A DNA stretch of 56,423 nucleotides from CAZSLZ01 sp964607865 (GTDB lineage: Bacteria > Vulcanimicrobiota > JAJTBE01 > CAZSLZ01): contig CAZSLZ010000002.1 of NCBI GenBank assembly GCA_964607865.1, positions 1 to 56,423 of the forward strand. The letters are read 5' to 3'. Each line of letters opens with the position of its first letter. Position 1 is the stretch's first letter. Under the pieces are notes generated by a model. That model was not told the DNA's origin. It saw nothing but the letters and a program-made list of their open reading frames with translations, and did no database searches. A program made the translations under genes and the position numbers. Of this stretch, positions 17,458 to 26,035 are shown piece after piece.

Positions 17458-18756
17458 TTGGAGTTTTTAAATAATTATTTTAAACTGAAGGAACGGGAAA
17501 GTTCTGTTAAAATTGAGATCATCGCCGGCGTTACTACATTTTTATCCATGGCTTACATAATTTTTGTAAACCCCGATATCCTCAGCGCAACCGGCATGCC
17601 CAAGGATGCACTGATTATAGCCACCTGCCTTGCCTCTGCATTTGCCTGTCTTCTGGTGGGTTTTGTTGCAAAAGTACCCATAGCAATGGCGCCGGGAATG
17701 GGGCTGAATGCATTTTTTGCATTTACCCTGGTTCAGGCCGGAACTGTAAGCTGGCAAACCGGGCTGGGCATAGTTTTTATATCCGGGCTTGTATTTTTTA
17801 TTCTGTCAGTGACCAGGGTGCGGGAAAGAATTGTAAAAGCTATACCTGCGCCTATCATTGATGCAACCTCTGTAGGAATCGGAATATTCATTGCTTTTAT
17901 AGGGCTTAAAAACCTGGGGATAGTGGTAAATGATGATACAAACCTGGTTACCCTGGGCCAGTTTTCCACACCGGTTTTAATCGGAATTGCCGGGTTGTTA
18001 CTTATAATTATTCTGGAGCTTTTCAAAGTGAAGGGGTCCATCCTCATAAGCATTGTTGCCACAACTGTAGTGGGAATTCTACTGGGTAAAGTTTCGATGC
18101 CCGAAAAAATGGTGAACCTTAATTTTAACTATTCACGGATTTTACTTCAGCTTGATATAATAGGGGCTTTAAAATGGGGCTTTCTGGGCTCTATCTTTAC
18201 ATTGATGTTTGTGGATATGTTCGACAGTGTGGGAACCCTGGTTGCATGCCTGAAGGAAGCCAAACTGGTGAAAGAAGATGGCACTTTGAAGGAGTTGGGC
18301 ACTTTGCTGACCCTGGATGCAGTTGCCACCATGGTGGGCGCCCTGCTGGGGACTTCCACCACCACAGCTTACGTTGAATCAGCCACAGGTATTGAGGAAG
18401 GGGGGCGTACCGGTATTACAGCCATAGTTACCGGGCTTCTGTTTTTACTGGCCATAGTTTTACTACCCATAATCAGCATAGTCCCCGGCTTTGCCACAGC
18501 ACCTGCGCTTATAGTCGTAGGGCTGTTTATGATGAAAGGGGTCAGAAACGTAGATTTTAAAGACCTGGAGATTGCCTTCCCCGCTTTCATGACCATCATG
18601 CTTATGCCTCTTAACTATTCAATCAGCACCGGGCTGTCTTTCGGTTTTATTTCTTATGCTCTGATAAAAACAATCAGGGGAAAATTCAAGGAAGTGGATC
18701 CGGTATTATGGATTATTGCCGCTCTTTCAATATTGAGCCTGGTAATGCATAAATAG
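17458..18756 (+). CDS. NCS2 family purine permease (AzgA/PbuG-like)
   Basis: A 432-residue inner-membrane protein of the AzgA/PbuG branch of NCS2 transporters, which import hypoxanthine, guanine or adenine by proton symport. Diagnostic stretches are AGVTTFLSMAYIIFVNP, APGMGLNAFFAFT, the run FVDMFDSVGTLV, and GTSTTTAYVESATGIEEGGR. About 12-14 hydrophobic segments fill the chain. The start is a TTG with GGGAGG eight bases upstream, two bases after the gatB stop, so the pair is co-transcribed. No purine riboswitch can be present in so short a gap. Confidence 0.92.
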   Translation: MEFLNNYFKLKERESSVKIEIIAGVTTFLSMAYIIFVNPDILSATGMPKDALIIATCLASAFACLLVGFVAKVPIAMAPGMGLNAFFAFTLVQAGTVSWQTGLGIVFISGLVFFILSVTRVRERIVKAIPAPIIDATSVGIGIFIAFIGLKNLGIVVNDDTNLVTLGQFSTPVLIGIAGLLLIIILELFKVKGSILISIVATTVVGILLGKVSMPEKMVNLNFNYSRILLQLDIIGALKWGFLGSIFTLMFVDMFDSVGTLVACLKEAKLVKEDGTLKELGTLLTLDAVATMVGALLGTSTTTAYVESATGIEEGGRTGITAIVTGLLFLLAIVLLPIISIVPGFATAPALIVVGLFMMKGVRNVDFKDLEIAFPAFMTIMLMPLNYSISTGLSFGFISYALIKTIRGKFKEVDPVLWIIAALSILSLVMHK

Positions 18757-18764
18757 GGGGAAAA

Positions 18765-19961
18765 ATGAAGGAACTGATAGAAAAAATTGCAATTCCCCGT
18801 AGAAGCGGCAGTGAGGGAGAAAAAAAAGCCCGCGAATTCATTACTGCCGAACTGGGAAAAATCTTAAAGGATAAAGGCAGGACAGAAACTGAGGAATTTT
18901 CTTTTTCTTCCGATAACCACCGCATTCAATATGGTTCTTTTTCTGTTATTCTTGTAATTTTACTTTTCATTAACCTGATGTTGTTAATTTATGTTAAAAC
19001 TCCTCCGCTGAAATATGCCCCGGTTATAACAGGGCCCCTGATAATAATTTTTCTTTTGATGGCTTCCCGATGGAACAGTTTGAACGAAAAACTAAGTTAC
19101 CGTAAGAGCAAATCCATGATTGATACGGCAAATATTATTGGCAAACTGGGAAATGAAAGCACCGGAACCGTAATTTTTTCCGCGCACTATGACTCCAAAT
19201 CTTCTGGAATAACCTCTTTTACCAGGGTTGCTTTATTGGGGCTGGCTTTTTGCTGCTGTCTGTTTGTTGCCGTTTATTCCGTTGGAGTATCTATATATTT
19301 ATACTATAACCCTATAGTTGATATTACCATGGATATAGCTGTCACCAGGATGAACCTCTTTTTGGCTTTTCTATCTATCGTTGTTATGCTGATATTTATG
19401 ATCTTTTTCTTTTCAAAATCGGGTAATGAATCAAAAGGTTATCTGGATAATGCTTCCGGAGTAACCGTGTTATTGGAATTAGCTCAATACTTTGCCGAGA
19501 ATCCGCCTGAAAATTTAAATGTCTGGTTTTTATTCACAGCTGCCGAAGAAGAAGGCCTGGTCGGGATGATTCGTTTCCTGGATATGAATAAGGATTTGGA
19601 TAAGACCAACACCTGTTTTATTAACCTGGATTGTGTCAGCGCAGCCGGCCGTCTTTATGTGACAGGTAAAAAACCGCCTCAAAACAATGCTTTCAACCTT
19701 TTGGATGTCATAAAAAATGCCTGCAGACAAAGTGAAATTGAATGCCATTATTATTCTTCTGTTCCCGGAATATGCTATGATGGCACAGTTGCAGCATTTC
19801 ACAAATACCCCGCCGTAAACTTCTCCTACTGTAAATTTTTTGATATTATGCATATCCATACTAAAAAAGATAATGAAACAAAACTTGACGAAGGTTCATT
19901 GAAAAATACCTTTAAGGTTTGTAAGAAAACTGTAGAAATAATGGATGGGGTTGAAAATTAA
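18765..19961 (+). CDS. M28 family metallopeptidase with internal membrane helices
   Basis: A 398-residue M28 aminopeptidase-like protein. The dinuclear zinc ligands can be followed: SAHYDS (His/Asp, ~residue 140), GYLDNASG (bridging Asp), TAAEEEGL (catalytic Glu and ligand), INLDC (Asp) and MHIHTKKD (final His). Unusually, two hydrophobic segments at ~62-100 precede the catalytic core and two more (~155-185 and ~200-222) interrupt it between the first and second ligand motifs. The enzyme is therefore membrane embedded and different from secreted M28 peptidases. It lies eight bases after the permease and ends at a hairpin. The substrate is unknown. Confidence 0.85.
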   Translation: MKELIEKIAIPRRSGSEGEKKAREFITAELGKILKDKGRTETEEFSFSSDNHRIQYGSFSVILVILLFINLMLLIYVKTPPLKYAPVITGPLIIIFLLMASRWNSLNEKLSYRKSKSMIDTANIIGKLGNESTGTVIFSAHYDSKSSGITSFTRVALLGLAFCCCLFVAVYSVGVSIYLYYNPIVDITMDIAVTRMNLFLAFLSIVVMLIFMIFFFSKSGNESKGYLDNASGVTVLLELAQYFAENPPENLNVWFLFTAAEEEGLVGMIRFLDMNKDLDKTNTCFINLDCVSAAGRLYVTGKKPPQNNAFNLLDVIKNACRQSEIECHYYSSVPGICYDGTVAAFHKYPAVNFSYCKFFDIMHIHTKKDNETKLDEGSLKNTFKVCKKTVEIMDGVEN

Positions 19962-19962
19962 A

Positions 19963-20001
19963 AACCGCCGTTATAAAGTCATGGGCAAAATAACGGCGGT
20001 T
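19963..20001. terminator. Long hairpin between convergent genes
   Basis: AACCGCCGTTAT (19963-19974) and ATAACGGCGGTT (19990-20001) form a perfect 12-bp stem with a 15-base loop, starting right after the M28 stop and 23 bases before the end of the convergent ferritin-like gene. T tracts are modest on both sides. The position suggests a bidirectional terminator. Confidence 0.75.
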
Positions 20002-20024
20002 CTAAACTGGTTTTATTGTTCGAA

Positions 20025-21251
20025 TCAGGCGGGAATCATTTCCTGCTGTTGAAGGCGTTTAACCGGGTTGGGCCCCTTTACCTCGGAACGGTAATCCTTT
20101 CCTTTCTGGTCTGCCATACTCTTGATAACGTCAATACTGGGCAGGAAGCCTCCCTGGTTAACCGATTTCTGATAACTGTAGAAACGGTTATCTCTGGGAA
20201 GATCTACCTTGTTTATGTACTCGGTACCATAAGTGGTGTAGTCAATTGTATTTCTGAGGACCTTTCGGACATAATCGATATTTGATTTAAATTCCATAGG
20301 TTCGGGCAGTTCTCTGGGAAGGAGATTTCTTCCATCGCGGTTATCATACTTTTTCATCAATTCAATTGCTTTGTGAAGATGCCCTAATTCCATATTGAGG
20401 TGTAATTCCCATATATCTTTTATTCTCTTGTCGGTCTCATAGGAATACATGGAATAATAGAGATAGCATTCATTATATTCATGAAGCAGCAGCCTTTCCG
20501 CCCAGGTTGCAGATGGATCCATAAGAGATTCATAATGGGTTACATGCTCCTCTTCCACCATGGCAATTTCCTGATATAAACCTCTTCCCAGTCTTTCTTC
20601 GGGACGATTGCCCACGTTGTTATAGAAATTCATGGTTTGCTGTTCGCCTGCCACAATGGTAAGCAGGTTAAGTTTAGTTTGAATGTCCGCCTTTTTGTTG
20701 TCTATCGGCTTTCTTATGTCATCCTTGGGGTTCCTGTGTTCTTCATAGGTGGGACGGCCAGGGGTTATTTCAGTGAGTTTTTCGACTATCTTTTCACCTT
20801 TCTTACCCTGGGTTAAAGCCATGAGGTTAGCATAACGGTAGAGATGATCGAAATCTTCAAGTAAGGCAAAATCCAACGCTTTTTTCACTTCTTCATCAGG
20901 TTCATTCTGAGCCAGCCAGGCAGTAAGGTCCACAGCTACCTGTTCGAAACCCAGTGTAACCTCCAATACATTTTCATTTGCAGGTATCAGCCAGTTGATT
21001 ACTTTTTGCTGTTGCTGTTCAAGCCGGCGCGTCTGAGCCAGTTCTCTTTTTAATTCTAAATTGGAACAATGCCTGGAAAATTGATGCCCGAACCAGTTGG
21101 CTTCAAATTCGATACCGTTCATAAGTATGATTCTGGTACGGGTATAGGGATGAACCTCTTCGTTATTATAGGGCTCCACACAGAGTTGCTCCCAGTTTCT
21201 TGTCTGTTTTTCCAGGGGAATCCCCTTTTCTTCTAATGGATTAAAACTCAT
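20025..21251 (-). CDS. Large ferritin-fold protein, putative diiron protein
   Basis: A 408-residue helical protein with no signal peptide. Three helix pairs carry ferritin-like ligands: Glu103 with Glu132/His136 (ALLEDFDHLYRYANL), Glu203 with Glu233/His236 (YQEIAMVEEEHVTHYES), and Glu258/Glu261 with Glu288/His291 (MELGHLHKA). This is more than one four-helix bundle needs, so there may be a duplicated core. I know related proteins only as uncharacterised ferritin-like domain proteins in anaerobes. Peroxide or oxygen defence, or iron handling, is a guess. I chose ATG 21251 because AAGGAGG sits seven bases upstream. A frame 25 codons longer lacks this. Confidence 0.65.
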   Translation of the reverse strand: MSFNPLEEKGIPLEKQTRNWEQLCVEPYNNEEVHPYTRTRIILMNGIEFEANWFGHQFSRHCSNLELKRELAQTRRLEQQQQKVINWLIPANENVLEVTLGFEQVAVDLTAWLAQNEPDEEVKKALDFALLEDFDHLYRYANLMALTQGKKGEKIVEKLTEITPGRPTYEEHRNPKDDIRKPIDNKKADIQTKLNLLTIVAGEQQTMNFYNNVGNRPEERLGRGLYQEIAMVEEEHVTHYESLMDPSATWAERLLLHEYNECYLYYSMYSYETDKRIKDIWELHLNMELGHLHKAIELMKKYDNRDGRNLLPRELPEPMEFKSNIDYVRKVLRNTIDYTTYGTEYINKVDLPRDNRFYSYQKSVNQGGFLPSIDVIKSMADQKGKDYRSEVKGPNPVKRLQQQEMIPA

Positions 21252-21378
21252 TATACATCCTCCTTTTGTCTGAATAACGTAATTCATAAAACAAAAAGAA
21301 TTGGCCAAAGTTTCCTTAACATGCATAATGAAAGATGATTTGGATTTTTCTGGTTAAAGGTGGGGGCTGAGAAAAAAG

Positions 21379-21418
21379 GCAAATAAAAAAAGCCCCGCTC
21401 GGGGCTTTTTTTATTTGC
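21379..21418. terminator. Strong bidirectional intrinsic terminator
   Basis: An 18-bp perfect stem (21379-21396 with 21401-21418) with a GCTC loop. The AGCCCC/GGGGCT core is flanked by A and T runs on both strands. It lies 10 bases downstream of the carD stop and should end its transcript. Confidence 0.9.
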
Positions 21419-21428
21419 TTTTTGTAGT

Positions 21429-21923
21429 TTATGCTTCAACCTGTGGAGGTTTTACAGTATCGTCAATTAAAGTTTCAGCTTCTTCCTCGCTGATTTTCTT
21501 TACATAACTGACCTCGGAACAGAAGATTTTCTTGGCAGCTTTAAGCATGGTCTGTTCCTTTCTGGATAGTTTTTTCCGATGAAGGAGTTCAGAGAGATCT
21601 CTTATAACCTCAGCCATTTGAAACACATCCGCCGATTTTATCTTCTTCATGTTTAAATTATATCTTTCTGAAGAACGGGCGGGCATATCGTCGCTCTTGT
21701 TTTTCATTACATCCAATACTTTTTTTATCTCATCTCTGGAAGTCAACCCGCGAATCATGGATTTCTGGTCCAGGTTCACCATTATTTTTAACCTGTCATC
21801 AGTGAAGTTTATTACAGAAAACTTACTGGTTTTTCCCAGTATCTTTTTTTCTTCGATTTTTTCCACAGTACCAATTCCGTGTAAAGGATGCATAACTTTT
21901 TGTCCAACTTGATACTTACGCAT
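21429..21923 (-). CDS. CarD/CdnL family transcription regulator
   Basis: A 164-residue RNA-polymerase-binding protein. The N-terminal RNAP-interaction (Tudor-like) domain covers ~1-65 (YQVGQKVMHPLHGIGTVEKI). The helical DNA-binding C-terminal domain follows with RSSERYNLNMKKIKSAD, VIRDLSELLHRKKLSRKEQ and MLKAAKKIF, the family's hallmark. Members stabilise promoter open complexes, often at rRNA and stress promoters. GAGG precedes the ATG. It is probably a single-gene transcript, bounded downstream by a strong terminator. Confidence 0.93.
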   Translation of the reverse strand: MRKYQVGQKVMHPLHGIGTVEKIEEKKILGKTSKFSVINFTDDRLKIMVNLDQKSMIRGLTSRDEIKKVLDVMKNKSDDMPARSSERYNLNMKKIKSADVFQMAEVIRDLSELLHRKKLSRKEQTMLKAAKKIFCSEVSYVKKISEEEAETLIDDTVKPPQVEA

Positions 21924-22048
21924 TTTCCTCGTCTCCTATTACAAATTGAGTTCAGTTTATTGTAGCATAATTCATACAAATATTCAATAAAATTAGTTGG
22001 TGTAAATGTTACAATTATTTTAACAAATCACCAGAATTTTTACTTTGA

Positions 22049-22066
22049 TTCCCATAAACATGGGAA
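22049..22066. other. Short perfect hairpin upstream of carD
   Basis: TTCCCAT (22049-22055), loop AAAC, ATGGGAA (22060-22066) lies in the 215-base AT-rich gap between the psuK-like stop and the carD start. No T run follows on the minus strand. It could be a weak terminator, an mRNA 5' structure of carD or an operator. Confidence 0.3.
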
Positions 22067-22138
22067 CCAAATCATGAAACCCTGGTTAACCTAAAAAAAG
22101 AAGATTATATAATATTTTTAAAGATAATTTGAAAATCT

Positions 22139-23092
22139 TTAATTATTTTGTGGTTGCCATTCCCGTTCATTTATTAAACTTTCCAGGCTTTCGGCGCTGA
22201 GTTCAGGATGAACTGCCTGGCGGGTGGTAAGAGTCAAGGTAGCGCAGGCTATGCCCACACGAATTGATTCATATACAGAACGGTTACGGCATAAACCATA
22301 TATGGTACCTGCTACCAGTGAATCACCGGCTCCCACCGAATCATAAACCACGGTGGAGATGGACGAAACAAAACGTTTCATTTTCTTGCTGGCCAGATAT
22401 ACGCCTTCGCCACCCAGGGTTATCAGGGCATATTTGGCTCCCTTCTCAATTATGGCATCTCCCGCCGCCATTACACCCCTGGCGCCCTTGATTCTGAAAC
22501 CCGCCAGGACTTCAGCTTCCTCACGGTTGGGGGTTACCATTGTCAGGCGATCCAGAAACGGAAGAATATTATTGGCTTTCTCTATCGATACCGGTTCAAT
22601 GCACACCGGCACATCATGTCTGTTACACAGGTTTACCACATACTCGGTACTCTCATGAGAAATATCTGCGTCCATCACCACAAAATCGGCAGATTTTATT
22701 ATCTCAGATTTGGTCTGCAGAAATTCAGGGGTTATAGCTTCCAGAATAGACATATCGCTTATGGCGCTGATCAGATCGCCCCGATAATCTATAAAGCCCA
22801 TAAAAAGGCCGGTGGGATATTTATCGGTTAGGAGTACATGTTCCAGGCTCAAAGACGATTCCCGGGCTTTTTCCTTTAAATGTTCAGAAAAAAGGTCTTT
22901 GGACAAAGCTGAGATAAGAGTGGTTTGTATTCCCAGTTTTGTCAGATTTTCGGCAATATTTCTGCCTACGCCTCCGGCGCTGATTTCCACCTGGCCGGGG
23001 TTGGACGTGTGGGGAATCATAGAGCTGGTGGGACGTCCCTTAATGTCTAAATTTGTTGCTCCAATTACTACTACATGGGGTTCTTTTTCCAT
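22139..23092 (-). CDS. psuK: PfkB family kinase, pseudouridine kinase-like
   Basis: A 317-residue ribokinase-fold kinase. The N-terminal VVVIGATNLDIKGRP, SNPGQVEISAGGVGRNIAEN and ISDMSILEAITPEFL, and the C-terminal anion hole DSVGAGDSLVAG with catalytic Asp, resemble E. coli PsuK (YeiC). PsuK makes pseudouridine 5'-phosphate, which the glycosidase PsuG then cleaves. psuG is not adjacent, so the substrate assignment rests on sequence resemblance alone and another nucleoside or sugar is possible. It is followed downstream by the AT-rich gap before carD and separated from holA by a weak terminator. Confidence 0.75.
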   Translation of the reverse strand: MEKEPHVVVIGATNLDIKGRPTSSMIPHTSNPGQVEISAGGVGRNIAENLTKLGIQTTLISALSKDLFSEHLKEKARESSLSLEHVLLTDKYPTGLFMGFIDYRGDLISAISDMSILEAITPEFLQTKSEIIKSADFVVMDADISHESTEYVVNLCNRHDVPVCIEPVSIEKANNILPFLDRLTMVTPNREEAEVLAGFRIKGARGVMAAGDAIIEKGAKYALITLGGEGVYLASKKMKRFVSSISTVVYDSVGAGDSLVAGTIYGLCRNRSVYESIRVGIACATLTLTTRQAVHPELSAESLESLINEREWQPQNN

Positions 23093-23144
23093 ATCTACCT
23101 CCTGTTGCCCCTTTATAATTATTCCGGTTTTAGATGAATTATTT

Positions 23145-23167
23145 AAAAACCCTCTATTTTAGGGGTT
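23145..23167 (-). terminator. Weak terminator of the GNAT-mtnA-holA operon
   Basis: Read on the minus strand, AACCC and GGGTT pair around a ten-base loop and are followed by five T. It lies 15 bases after the holA stop. The stem is short. Confidence 0.4.
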
Positions 23168-23181
23168 AAAATAAATTCATA

Positions 23182-24222
23182 TTAACGAGTGCGGCAAATC
23201 TGAATTATGGTCAATTCCATAACCCAGCGGGGGTCCATCCCCGATTTCATTCCTGCGTCGGCTCTTGCCAGCATATCAAAAACTGTTTCATATCCCTTGC
23301 CGCTGAAATTATCAGCCTGTACCAGAGATTTTTTTACATAAAAAGGATGTTTTCGAATTTTTTTTGCAATTTCATCAGAAGAGTTACCCTTGTCAGAGAG
23401 CATTTTGAGTTTATGCAAAAAGGAAAAATGATTTTCCAGCGCCGAGATTACCTGAACAGGATAAATTTTTTCTTTCAGCAACTCGTCAAATACTTTCAAT
23501 GCAGGGCTCATTTGCCGGCTGCCAAGGTACTCGTTCAAATTATAAATCTTGGACTGGGGGTTTTGAACAACTATTTCCTTCACATCGTTCGCTGATATGT
23601 GTGAGCGGTTATGGGCATAAACTGACAACTTGATAATTTCCTGGTGGAGATTCCATAAGTTATTTCCCACCATTTCAATCAATATTTCTATTGCCCGGTT
23701 ATCAATCTTTTTCTTTTCCCGCTGAAATTTTTCTCCAATCCAGGTTTTTAAGCTGCTCCGGTTCAATTCACATTGAATTTGTATTCCATGGGCAGCCAGA
23801 GCTGATTTCATCTGGGTATGGGGAACAAATGACGGCCGTTTTTCCTTTATTTCCTGTTCATTTTCAGTTATTACAATCTTGCTGGTCTGGCAGGGGTTTT
23901 CCAGGTAACCCGATAATTTCTTTCCCTGCTTCAAATCGAGGCGATGAGCGTTGTTTACCACGATTAATTTGTAATTGGAGCCAAAGGGATATTCATCAGC
24001 TAAATTGGTGATTTCCGATGACTGGGTGTTTCTGGAACAATCGAATTCATGATAGTTAAACCGGGAAGGGTCATCGGCCAGGTATTTCTTCTGAAATTTC
24101 TTTATCAACTCGTTGAAAGTAAATAAATCACTCCCTGATAAAAGATAGAACCTCTTACCGGGAATCGGGTTTCTGCCCAGAATTTCCATATAATTTATTG
24201 TGGGATATTTACTTTTCTTCAT
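23182..24222 (-). CDS. holA: DNA polymerase III delta subunit
   Basis: The clamp-loader wrench that opens the beta sliding clamp. The 346-residue protein shows the delta architecture: RFYLLSGSDLFTFNELIKKF at the start, a divergent AAA+ domain without Walker A (LIVVNNAHRLDLKQGKKL), a middle LIEMVGNNLWNLHQEIIKLS, and the C-terminal collar domain (ALKVFDELLKEKIYPVQVIS). Sequence identity to well-studied members looks low, but motif order is convincing. It begins with an ATGA overlap on the mtnA stop. Confidence 0.88.
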   Translation of the reverse strand: MKKSKYPTINYMEILGRNPIPGKRFYLLSGSDLFTFNELIKKFQKKYLADDPSRFNYHEFDCSRNTQSSEITNLADEYPFGSNYKLIVVNNAHRLDLKQGKKLSGYLENPCQTSKIVITENEQEIKEKRPSFVPHTQMKSALAAHGIQIQCELNRSSLKTWIGEKFQREKKKIDNRAIEILIEMVGNNLWNLHQEIIKLSVYAHNRSHISANDVKEIVVQNPQSKIYNLNEYLGSRQMSPALKVFDELLKEKIYPVQVISALENHFSFLHKLKMLSDKGNSSDEIAKKIRKHPFYVKKSLVQADNFSGKGYETVFDMLARADAGMKSGMDPRWVMELTIIQICRTR

Positions 24223-25256
24223 TGCCTGTTACTGAATAATTCTTTAATGCTTTCTTTGAAAGGCGGCCTTAAAATACCCTTTTCGGTTATTATGCCCGTC
24301 AACAGCCTGCCTGGGGTAATATCGAAGGCGGGGTTATAAACCCCGGCTTCACTGGGGGCGGTCTGGACTCCTTTTATAAAAATCAGTTCATCGGGACTCC
24401 TCTGTTCAATTTCGATTTCACTGCCTGACTTAAGAGAAATGTCTATAGTGGAGGTGGGCGCTGCGCTGTAGAAAGGAATGCCATGATACCCTGCCAGCAC
24501 TGCCAGTGAATAAGTGCCTATTTTATTTGCCACATCGCCGTTGGCGGCGATTCTGTCCGCTCCCAGCACCACCATATCCACCTTGCCTTGGCTCATCAGG
24601 TAACCTGCCATGTTATCGGCAATCACCTTGTAGGGGATTTTATCCTGTTCCAGCTCCCATGCGGTGAGCCGGGAACCCTGCATCAGGGGCCTGGTTTCAT
24701 CCACCCATACATGAATATTCTTTCCCTGCCTGTGAGCGGATCTAATAACACCAAGGGCTGTGCCATAATCGCCGGTGGCAAGAAAACCCGTATTGCAATG
24801 GTGAAGAATGTTCCATCCCGGTCCTACCACCTCAGCGCCGTTATCTCCGATGGCGCGGCACATTCTCTCATCTTCCCATGCCACTTCCAGCGCCTCTTCT
24901 ATTAACTTTTTTCGAAGCTCATCTACCCCACCTTGAAAACCACTCACTATCTTCATCATTCTTTCCAGGGCCCAGAAGAGGTTCACAGCTGTGGGCCGGG
25001 TTGTGGCTATATAATCTCTGGTTTTCTGCAGTTTGTCTTTGAGGCCCTGTAAATCGGTTTCTTTATAATTAACTGCGGCAAGGGCCATGCCCAGGGCTGC
25101 AGTAATACCCAGGGCAGGTGCCCCCCGGATAGACAATCTTTTAATAGCTTCTCCCAGGGTTTCAATATCGAAACATTTTATCAGTTCGAAATCACCCGGC
25201 AACCGGGTCTGATCAATAATTTCTATATGATCGCCCTTCCAGTAGATACACTTCAT
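24219..25256 (-). CDS. mtnA: S-methyl-5-thioribose-1-phosphate isomerase
   Basis: Converts methylthioribose 1-phosphate to methylthioribulose 1-phosphate in methionine salvage. The 345-residue protein carries RGAPALGITAALGMALA, the catalytic Cys154 in HHCNTGFLATGDYGTALG, and catalytic Asp234 in GADRIAANGDVANKIGTY. These residues separate it from eIF2B-like relatives. The start at 25256 is set by GGAGG eight bases upstream and an ATGA overlap with the GNAT stop. A longer frame would read into the GNAT gene. No other salvage genes are in the window, so the enzyme may serve a partial or alternative route. Confidence 0.95.
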   Translation of the reverse strand: MKCIYWKGDHIEIIDQTRLPGDFELIKCFDIETLGEAIKRLSIRGAPALGITAALGMALAAVNYKETDLQGLKDKLQKTRDYIATTRPTAVNLFWALERMMKIVSGFQGGVDELRKKLIEEALEVAWEDERMCRAIGDNGAEVVGPGWNILHHCNTGFLATGDYGTALGVIRSAHRQGKNIHVWVDETRPLMQGSRLTAWELEQDKIPYKVIADNMAGYLMSQGKVDMVVLGADRIAANGDVANKIGTYSLAVLAGYHGIPFYSAAPTSTIDISLKSGSEIEIEQRSPDELIFIKGVQTAPSEAGVYNPAFDITPGRLLTGIITEKGILRPPFKESIKELFSNRQ

Positions 25257-25822
25257 GAGGTTTCCTCCGTTGCTTCTTCCAGGGGCTGATAGGGAAATTT
25301 TTCTGCAAACTCTCTGTCCAGAATGCTGTAAACTGTAACATCCCAGTATTTCCCCCATGTAAAGAAAGCTTCTCTCAATACTCCTTCTTTCTGGTAACCA
25401 TTGGTTTCGAATAATTTCTGGGCTTTCTGGTTGAAGGAAAGAACTTTGGCATAGATCCGGTGTAATCCCAGTTCCTCGAAGGCATATCTGGCTGTCATTC
25501 TGAGCGCCTCACTGGCAAACCCCTTGTTTCTGCGGTTTCTGTCGCCTATTAAAATACCAATTTCTGCTGTTCCCGAGCGCCAGTCCATGTTGGTAAGTTC
25601 GATGTTGCCGATGTAAGTTCCGTCATCCATTTTAATGGCGAATTCCTGAATGTTGGGGTTGCTTAAATTTGTTTCGTACCATTTTTCAATATCCCATGCA
25701 GTTTTGGGGATTACGTCCATGCCCGCCAGTTTTACAATTTCCGGGTCATTTGCCCAAAGATAGTTCTGCAGTAAATCTTCTCTTTCTATTGCCCATAAGT
25801 TTATCTTTTTTCCTGGTATCAT
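25253..25822 (-). CDS. GNAT N-acetyltransferase of the RimJ/RimL type
   Basis: A 189-residue Acetyltransf_3 protein. Motif A for acetyl-CoA binding is RRNKGFASEALRMTARYAF (~residues 105-123), followed by GLHRIYAKVLSFNQKAQKLF and the typical GYQKEGVLREAFF. Family members acetylate ribosomal-protein N-termini, polyamines or small amines. The target here is unknown. I placed the start at ATG 25822, six codons from a conserved IN-LWAI opening, with GGAGGGG about 11 bases upstream. The frame is open 13 codons further. It heads the operon GNAT-mtnA-holA. Confidence 0.85.
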   Translation of the reverse strand: MIPGKKINLWAIEREDLLQNYLWANDPEIVKLAGMDVIPKTAWDIEKWYETNLSNPNIQEFAIKMDDGTYIGNIELTNMDWRSGTAEIGILIGDRNRRNKGFASEALRMTARYAFEELGLHRIYAKVLSFNQKAQKLFETNGYQKEGVLREAFFTWGKYWDVTVYSILDREFAEKFPYQPLEEATEETS

Positions 25823-26035
25823 GTTGATTTTCTCCCCTCCTGATAATAACCATGTTAACAAAAATACTTTATATTATTTTTCCTGTAAGCGGAAAAATTC
25901 CTTTTGCATAGAAATATATAAAAAAATGGCAGGAAATATAAGGTTCAGAGAAGAAACTTTTTGATCTGTAGCCTATAACTATGTAAGTATAATTTACTTT
26001 TCGGAGCCTATATATGTGAGGAGTTATTTGTAATT

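Noticed and set aside
17450..17460. Purine riboswitch for the NCS2 permease
   Set aside because: Only two bases separate the permease from gatB.
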